Shown: one piece after another, positions 57,636-64,000 of the stretch | Position numbering within the stretch: the stretch's first letter is position 1 | How the letters are laid out: each line of letters begins with the position of its first letter | From: Romanomermis culicivorax | Lineage: Eukaryota > Nematoda > Enoplea > Mermithida > Mermithidae | Assembly (NCBI GenBank): GCA_963922205.1 | Contig: CAWUHX010000077.1 | Location: 868,001 to 932,000, forward strand | DNA length: 64,000 nucleotides | Direction of reading: 5' to 3' | Position numbers and translations under genes: made by a program | The notes under the pieces: generated by a model | Told to the model about the DNA's origin: nothing | The model's input: the letters and a program-made list of their open reading frames with translations, nothing else | Database searches by the model: none

Positions 57636-58060
57636 CATGCATGTAATTGGGGGGGAGTGCTATGGGAACCCACCCCCCCCCAGAAATCCTCGACCATATG
57701 GCTAGCCATTGGGCGACTCCTTCCCAGGATTTTCCAATCCTATGGCTAGCCATATGGTAGCCGTAGGAACCCCCATACTTATAGTCGGAAAAATACTGAA
57801 AAATGTCAATTTTTGAACAAAAAATTGTCAAAAACGTCAATTTTCTCGGTGCTTCGCACCATAAGTACATTTTTTATCATTTTTTAAACAAAAGTTACTA
57901 CATTTTTTAACCGTTTTTCGGACTTTTTTCATGGAAAAATCGAATTTTTTTCCTTCAGATACCCCTCCCCACAAAATGTTGGGAATTACTGACCCCCGGT
58001 CCGAAAAAAGTGCTCCAACCCCCCCCCCCCCCCAGATCTCCGAGCTCTGTTACATGTATG
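57636..58060. mobile_element. Complete CATACATGTAATTGGGG-family MITE, 425 bp, 8-bp TSD
   Basis: The terminal repeats are CATGCATGTAA and, reversed, CATACATGTAA. They are flanked by ATTATGAC (57628-57635) and ATTATGAG (58061-58068), an 8-bp duplication with one mismatch. The uninterrupted GATATTATGATCAAACC in the left arm confirms the site. Internal features are paired CCATATGGCTAGCC words, the perfect hairpin GGTGC-TTC-GCACC (57848-57860) and a C tract (58019-58033). It is the best-preserved member; relatives lie at 27173-27608 and 29480-29801. Confidence 0.92.
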
Positions 58061-58720
58061 ATTATGAGCAAACCTTATGGGTATATAGTTAAGATGTCAA
58101 CCTGTAATGCATAAAAGTTTTAGTTGGATTATTAGAATTTTGGGTAAATGACTGCATTTTTAAACAAAAAATGTAATAATTTGATTCAAAAATGGCTTCC
58201 ACTTGTTTCACTGTGGCACACTCAATGGTTTTTTTATTTTGATAAAACCTTGTGGGTATGCGGCCAAGGGGTCCGGCCATAACATAGTGGAGTTTAATCA
58301 ATGACACTCATCATTTGACTTTAGGGGGTACAAAAATGTGTGAATTTCAGTCATTGATAACTGCTGAAAATTGGAATTTAAAGTGTAGTGTAAACCATTA
58401 TTTTGATGCTACATATATCTATGCGTGTTGTGCATATACTCTAAACATTGTTACATTCACCAACAAAGTTTTATTGATCGACATTGCACACATCATTACT
58501 TATAGGTCTTCAATGATTGTGACCTAAAATTTCGAACATTGCAAAAATTGGAACCTTTGGATTGATGTTACAAAACGAATTTTCATTTTCAGATCAAACG
58601 AATACTGGCATGTTGTTCAGCGCAAAAAACTGTACAAAATGCTTTTTCGAGGTATGATTAATTTTTTACTTATCACACTTAACTACAGGCCTCGGTTGAT
58701 TCTCACAGAAATTGTGTCTG

Positions 58721-60411
58721 AACAAACATTTTTTGGCAGACACGCCATGTTTGGCTATCATTTCAGATTTTTTGATTTAATTCAAATAATCGTAGATCGG
58801 TTTGATTTTCGTTTATTTTGTTTTTTTTTTATTTCCCTGCCTCGTTTCATTTGTTTCTCAAAGCAGCAATTAGTATTAATAAGATAAGTCATTTTCCATT
58901 TTCAATGTTTATTTACAATAAATAATAAACAAGCATGTAACATGTATCGAGTAGTATGTGCTTGTGTTATACTTTAGGAACCATAAGTATTTTTTGACCC
59001 TTGATCTGGTTTGCTAGAGGTCTCTGACCTGACCCGTGACCCGACTCAGTATTTTCGTTGCCTGACCCGCCCCGATATTCTCTGGCCCGATAAATCCCTA
59101 CTGCCGACCGGTCAGAGCGTGCAAAATTTCACATTGGTCGTGCGTGCATTGTTCAATTTTTGATAAATTAGCCCAGTCTGGGACGTGCCTATATTTATAG
59201 CACGTGTTGCTCGCCGAACATGCTCGGCGAGCAAATTTTTTGTGCTCGGTGTTCTGCTCGCCGAGCATGCTCGGCGTGCAGCTTGCTCCGAGCTGTGCTC
59301 GTCGAGCATCTCCAAACACCGCTCGGAGCATGAACGTTGTATGCTCAGCGGCACCGTGCGATGTTTAGACCTAGTTTGCATATTTATCATTTTTACACAT
59401 TCATATCTACATTGAAAATTATGTAACCACAACACAACATATAGTATCTTTTTCTGGGAATGCATGTGAATAAAAAACTGGAAAGCAATTAGCATTTTAT
59501 ATTTCTATAACTTCCTGCTAAAGCGAGGTTCGGCGAGCAAATATTTTCTCGGCGAGGAGAACCCCCAGCACAAAAATATTGCGCCTCGAGCATGCTCGGG
59601 GTAGTAGAAAATTTTTCTACTCCTCCGAGCATGCCCGGCGAGCAACAGATGTTATAAGTATAGGCACGTCCCAGTCTGGGCTAATTTATCAAAAATTGAA
59701 CCATGCGCGCAAGACCAATGCGTAATTTTACGCGCTCTGATTGGTCAGTAGTACGGATTTATCGAGCCAGGGAATATCGGGTCGGCTCATGTGGTAAAAA
59801 TACCAAGTCGGCTCATGGGTCGGGTCACAGACCTCTAGCAAACCAGGTCAAGGGTTAAAAAATATGTTCAGTTCACGAAGTGTAACACAAGCACATACTC
59901 GCCATATTACATGCTTGTCTATTATTTATTGTAAACAAACATTGAAAAAGAGAAATGACCCATCTTTTTACTTTTAAATGCTAATTGCTGTTTTGAGAAA
60001 GGAGAAATGAAACGAGACATGGAAGTGAGAAATAAACAAAATCTTTCTGTTACTCAAGACAAAGAAAGAAAATCAATCCGATTTACGATTATTGGAACTA
60101 CAGTCTGTTTTTTATAAAATGCTTCCAAATAGAAAAGTGACGCAAATCAGTATCGTCGTCAAAATCACTTACATAGAGCTCTTACTGCAAAATTATTCAC
60201 TCGAAAAAATTTTAAAGGTTGGGTCAGTATGCTCACAAATTTCCATTCCTCTATGATACACTGTTTATGAGAAAATCGTGAAAATCTGAAATACTATTCG
60301 CATTCCACATTGATAATCTGGTGGCATTTCAAGAAAAACAATCGGTCAAAAAATCTGAAATGATAGCCAAAGATGACATGCCCTTCTTGTCTGCCAAAAT
60401 ACTGTCTGTTT
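58721..60411. mobile_element. Nested fold-back element, about 1.7 kb, almost entirely palindromic
   Basis: The arms at about 58721-59215 and 59650-60411 are inverted copies. Shared landmarks are TTTTGGCAGACA near each tip, ATGCTTG...ACAAGCATGTAA, AAACCAGGTCAAGGGTTA and ACGTCCCAGTCTGGGCTAA. The central 440 bp is itself rich in GAGCATGCTCGG palindromes and short inverted copies (59210-59345 against 59525-59650). It interrupts the right arm of the large transposon between CACAATTTCTGTGAG-type and GAAATTCT sequence, whose uninterrupted counterpart is at about 54180-54205. No gene inside; the open frames are translations of the palindrome. Confidence 0.85.
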
Positions 60412-61600
60412 AGAATTTCATTTTTTCCTCAATCTCAAAAACTGCTCCTTGAAAACTTTCTCTCGGGTACAAGACTTATTTGTGTCCCTTTTTTATTAAA
60501 TGCTTTTAAATTGAAGAATGACCAACATCAGTCATTGTTCACATGAAGGTTTTACTACAGAACTTTTGAACACATTATAAATTATAGGACACTCAATTTG
60601 AAACAGCATTTTATCTCAAAAAATTTTGGACACCACATCTTTACTTTTAACATGATATTGTTGAATAATTGTTCGTGAATTATGAAAATTAAACGATTTT
60701 TAAGCATACTTTTTCAGGGGGTGAAGGCTAAAAATTATTCGTCAATCATTGTGTCATAATGAATTTGAAGGAAAAAATCACATTGTCATTACATTCAACG
60801 TTTTTCTTAATACAAATATCCAAAAGTGACCTAAGATTTACACTTGCCCAGTAAATAATCACATCCAAAGATTAATGCAAGAATTGCCATAAAAAACAGG
60901 ATATTAATGATTATACCTCGCCCAAAAACTATCAACCGATATTTAAATGGTTAATTCCCAGCCGATGTCAATCATTGATCATTCCCTACCTTCGTGGGAA
61001 AACAACTGAGAAAATTTCATTTTTGAAATATTTGTAATAATGGCTAAATTGATCTCATGTAGAGTAGACTTTTATTTTTTTTCTCCCAACAGTGAAAATG
61101 ATCAACTGAATTTTTTGACCCGTCACCTTCAAGGCACAGACGTATCCTGGATAACGGCTAAGTTCAGGTCTTTTTTCATACTTCGGATCAGAAAACATCG
61201 AGTAGGATCGGATAGCATACCTGGTCAAGAGGTCCGATACATCCCTAATCGCTAGATTTATTTGTGGATGGGATTTCATTTTTTTGTTGTAAAGTTTTTG
61301 CTATGTCTATTCGAAAAAAAATTATCAGGTGATGAAAAAATTGAACTTATTGAACTTGTTCGTGAAAAAGAATTACCGTTTAAAGTATGATCCCCTGATT
61401 ACAAGGACGTTAGGAAAAAACGCTATGTCTTCAAGGTATTGATTTTATGGTTCATACATGGAGAAAGAAATAAGTATGCATTTTAGGGGAAAAATTTGCT
61501 CGCGAAGTATGAACCAACTCCAAGCATGCTCGCCGAGAAAGCTGCTCGCTGAGCATGCTCGGGGTAAATTTGCCCGCCGAGCAGAAGTATGAACGGGGCT

Positions 61601-62579
61601 CAAACGATGCATCCCATGAGATTGAAATTTTTTTGAGCCTGCTCAACTAATCCTCACAAATTTTTTACACCAAAAATCCTGCAGTAAAAGGTATGTGTAA
61701 ACGACTTTGAGGGCGGTCCATTTTTTGTCCATTTTTCAATTTACAAACATTTTATAGGAAACGAACATATTTCCAATCCTCCTGAAAATCTATTTCTGAA
61801 TGAAAACGTCATTGATAATATCTCTGGGACAAACTTTCAGGAAAAACCTTACTGGAAAAATTTGCAAGTGCAGGGCCAAAACTTATCAATCACAGCATTC
61901 AGAATGTAGGATGAATTTCTCATCAAAGGCGTACATGTACGTGGGAGGGGGTTTGGGAGTATTGATTCCCAGCAGATTTTGATTGATCCCCAGCGGCTTT
62001 GACTTCTCCAGCAATGATTGGGAAGATGACGAAGAAAAACAAGCAAGAGAAGAAGAGAAACATGAGAATGAACATACAATAGTTCAACGATCTCGCTAGA
62101 CGAAGTATATTTGCTTCCAAAGAAGCATTAAAACTTTAAAAAATGCTGCCCAAGCAAATAATTGCACATATTTGACTAATACAGGTTGGAGAATATGCTG
62201 CTTGGACGTCAGAAAACCTATCTTTTCATTATAATGAACGAAGAAAATCTATCCCACCCCTGTATTGGGTGACTCCTCACATATGCTGTGCCGCTCTTTA
62301 GTATGAATAGAACAATATAGTATGAATAGAAGTTTAGCATGAATAGAAGTGAGTCAATGACAGTAAAGGCCCTGTCAAACCTCTCCGTAAGTGGAAGCAG
62401 GTTGCCTGTAAAGAGCTATAATACCGTTTTCATGGGCAAATATAACGGTTGCTTTCTTTCCTTAATAAGATCCAGCATGAGCTTCAATAGCTCTATTGAT
62501 GGTGAGGTATGACTGGGTTTTTAGTGTCATTGACTCACTACCTCGAAAGTCAACGATCGAATGCAAAACTCATCTTAAC
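61601..62579. other. LRR gene intron 1 (presumed), no exon recognised
   Basis: No LRR-type coding segment is seen. A few short repeats (AGTATGAATAGAA at 62300-62350) are present. Confidence 0.35.
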
Positions 62580-62770
62580 TTAGGACACAATTTCTGAGAG
62601 GATTCAGCTTTGTTGTTATAAGTAAAAAATTAACCCTACCTGAAAATCACATATTTGCTGTAATTCGATGCGCTAAGCATGAAAATGATATTAATTTTGT
62701 CTGAAAATCCAAACCTTGCATAGCTACAGAAAAACAAAGTTGAAAATTTTCGATTTTTTCGATTTTTGAC
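62580..62770 (-). repeat. Diverged fragment related to the large transposon's arm
   Basis: GACACAATTTCTGAGAGGATT, then ATAAGTAAAAAATTAACCCTACCT and AACAAAGTTGAAAATTTTCGA, can be aligned with 54190-54395 of the left arm and with 58545-58710 inverted. It is more diverged than the two arms are from each other. It is probably a scrap of an older copy. Confidence 0.5.
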
Positions 62771-63440
62771 ATACACTTCTTTTAACTTTTGCTAGTTTAG
62801 GTACGTCAGACATCGTGTTCTGAAAACTTACCCAATATTAGGCAAATGAACGGGCCACAATTTACTGTAGGATTCATTAGTGTAAATTGCTTATTGGGAA
62901 TGCAGTGGTGCTTGAAACATCAAATTTTGAGAGCAAAAATTGTCATTTTTTCTCAAAAATCACCATATATACTGCTAAAGCTCAGAGGACCAAAAAGTTC
63001 CCTTACGATATCTTCTACCTGCTGACAAAAAATTACAGAAATCATGTACTGCTAGAGGGTCGGACAACCTGAAGTTTAAACACTAGCTTATAATTGTATT
63101 TTCTGGAAGTTTTGACCTCGACTGTGGAACTACTAGAGCTTGATAAATTTTAAAAATGAGACAGTAATACAAGTTTCGTATAGTGAATATTAATATAATT
63201 TCCAAACTCATAAAAAAATAAAATTCGCGGGGCTACAGAATTCCAGAGCTTGGATTTTTCGCATTTCTTAGCATTTTTCTGTCTATTTACGTGACTTGAG
63301 ATATGTCGGCCTAGGCATTTAGTAATTTTGTTATTGACTGTGTATTTGATACAAAATACAATGCTCTATAATGTGGTATGAAAATGTTTTCCGAATCGTG
63401 CATTTTACACTTTTAAAAAAGTTTTAAAATTTCAAATGTT
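62771..63440. other. AT-rich, no gene recognised
   Basis: The open frame 62887-63072 shows no family motif. Nothing else is supported. Confidence 0.35.
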
Positions 63441-63960
63441 GTGCAGGTCTTTCCTTAAGAGGCGTAAGAAAAGATATATCTGGTCTGAACTGACCTGTTA
63501 GAACTAATCCCTTGGCTAAGCTTCGGTGATAGTGCAACAGTCCGGTTCCCCAGACCTACAACAACAAAGAGAACCTTTACTCTAAGTACGGGGCCTCACC
63601 AAGGACCTCCGCAGTCTCCTAGCTGAGACAAGGAATCCCCTCAGGGATAAACTTACTTGGGTATAACCCATAAGGGGTTTCCCAAAGCTTACCTGGTGTA
63701 AGCTGGCGCCTGGGCCTCTGGCCCTCCACCTTCCTCGGTCGCCAATAATATCTAAATAAACAAACGAATATATTAAACAATATAGCCGACGAAATATGTA
63801 AAAGAATGTGGACTGACCACAATGAATATTATGCAAAATAAGACGAGTTTGCTGGGAAGTATATTTGGGGACGCCAGCAATAACAAGAATAATATAAAAA
63901 TAACCATTATAGTGAACAATGATTTTCACTATCATTTTTGGTCTCTCTGTGGCGCTCCAC
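63441..63960 (-). repeat. Possible leader and LTR edge of another retroelement
   Basis: On the minus strand TTGGCGACCGAGGAAGG (about 63734-63750) resembles a gypsy-type primer-binding site. AT-rich LTR-like sequence lies on one side (63750-63960) and a GC-richer leader on the other (63490-63735). Terminal repeats and coding parts are not visible before the window ends, so this is tentative. Confidence 0.3.
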
Positions 63961-64000
63961 TTCTATGCAAAAATGTTTGCGCCACTGGTCGTCCCTTTGC

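Larger units (their letters stand above)
53032..61600. mobile_element. Large transposon with about 2.1 kb terminal inverted repeats and transposase-like core
   Basis: The left arm (53032 to about 55160) and right arm (about 56890 to 61600) are inverted copies of each other. The right arm is interrupted by three later insertions (56975-57400, 57636-58060 and about 58721-60411). Without these the arms are about equal (2.1 kb) and the element about 6.0 kb. The extreme ends read AGCCCGGTTCGTACTTCTGC and, reversed, AGCCCCGTTCATACTTCTGC. The flanks TCTCAA and CAAACG leave the target-site duplication unclear. Between the arms lies a decayed minus-strand gene (55272-56889). Confidence 0.88.

Noticed and set aside
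59185-59415. Cys/Arg-rich open frames on both strands (59098-59495)
   Set aside because: They translate the GAGCATGCTCGG palindromes of the fold-back element and have no family match.
63582-63935. 117-codon minus-strand frame
   Set aside because: No family motif. It crosses a putative LTR edge and primer-binding-like site, so it is unlikely to be one gene.

Overview
The window is a piece of an AT-rich nuclear genome from an invertebrate animal. Its genes are split by GT/AG introns, the smallest of them 43-73 bp, and it is loaded with transposable elements. Two conserved host genes can be read exon by exon. A third begins and runs off the right-hand side. I cannot name the species. The form of the LRR protein and the density of MITEs would suit an arthropod, but that is inference only.

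Layout. 1-4398: a MITE fragment, then a broken minus-strand Ty3/gypsy-type retroelement (copy A: gag and protease only, plus one LTR). 5208-18293 (+): Drosha, the nuclear RNase III of the Microprocessor, in 22 exons (about 1219 codons). Its 4 kb intron 9 holds low-complexity repeats and a tRNA-like sequence. 18782-32129 (+): RBM42, a splicing-associated RRM protein, in 7 exons (298 aa). Its introns hold a solo LTR split by a 1165-bp hAT-like element, a second LTR, retroelement copy B (minus), four MITEs and a PIF/Harbinger relic. 32130-36647: no recognised gene. 36648-44946 (+): retroelement copy C, with a 5' LTR, gag, protease, reverse transcriptase, RNase H and integrase, all broken by stops. 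45574-46717: unrecognised ORF remnants. 46805-47665: a minisatellite of about 100-bp units. 49842-50159: a Polinton/Maverick-type DNA polymerase B fragment. 52700-52969 (+): first exon of a secreted leucine-rich-repeat protein. Its first intron holds the most unusual object here, 53032-61600: a transposon with two roughly 2.1 kb inverted arms around a decayed transposase-like gene. Two MITEs and a second, almost wholly palindromic element are nested in its right arm.

How the parts relate. Drosha and RBM42 lie head to tail, 0.49 kb apart, and both act in nuclear RNA processing. No functional link between them is shown by the sequence. The mobile elements form a readable nesting history: target-site duplications, and empty sites preserved in the opposite arm of the large inverted repeat, fix the ends of several elements to the base. 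None of the transposon genes is intact.
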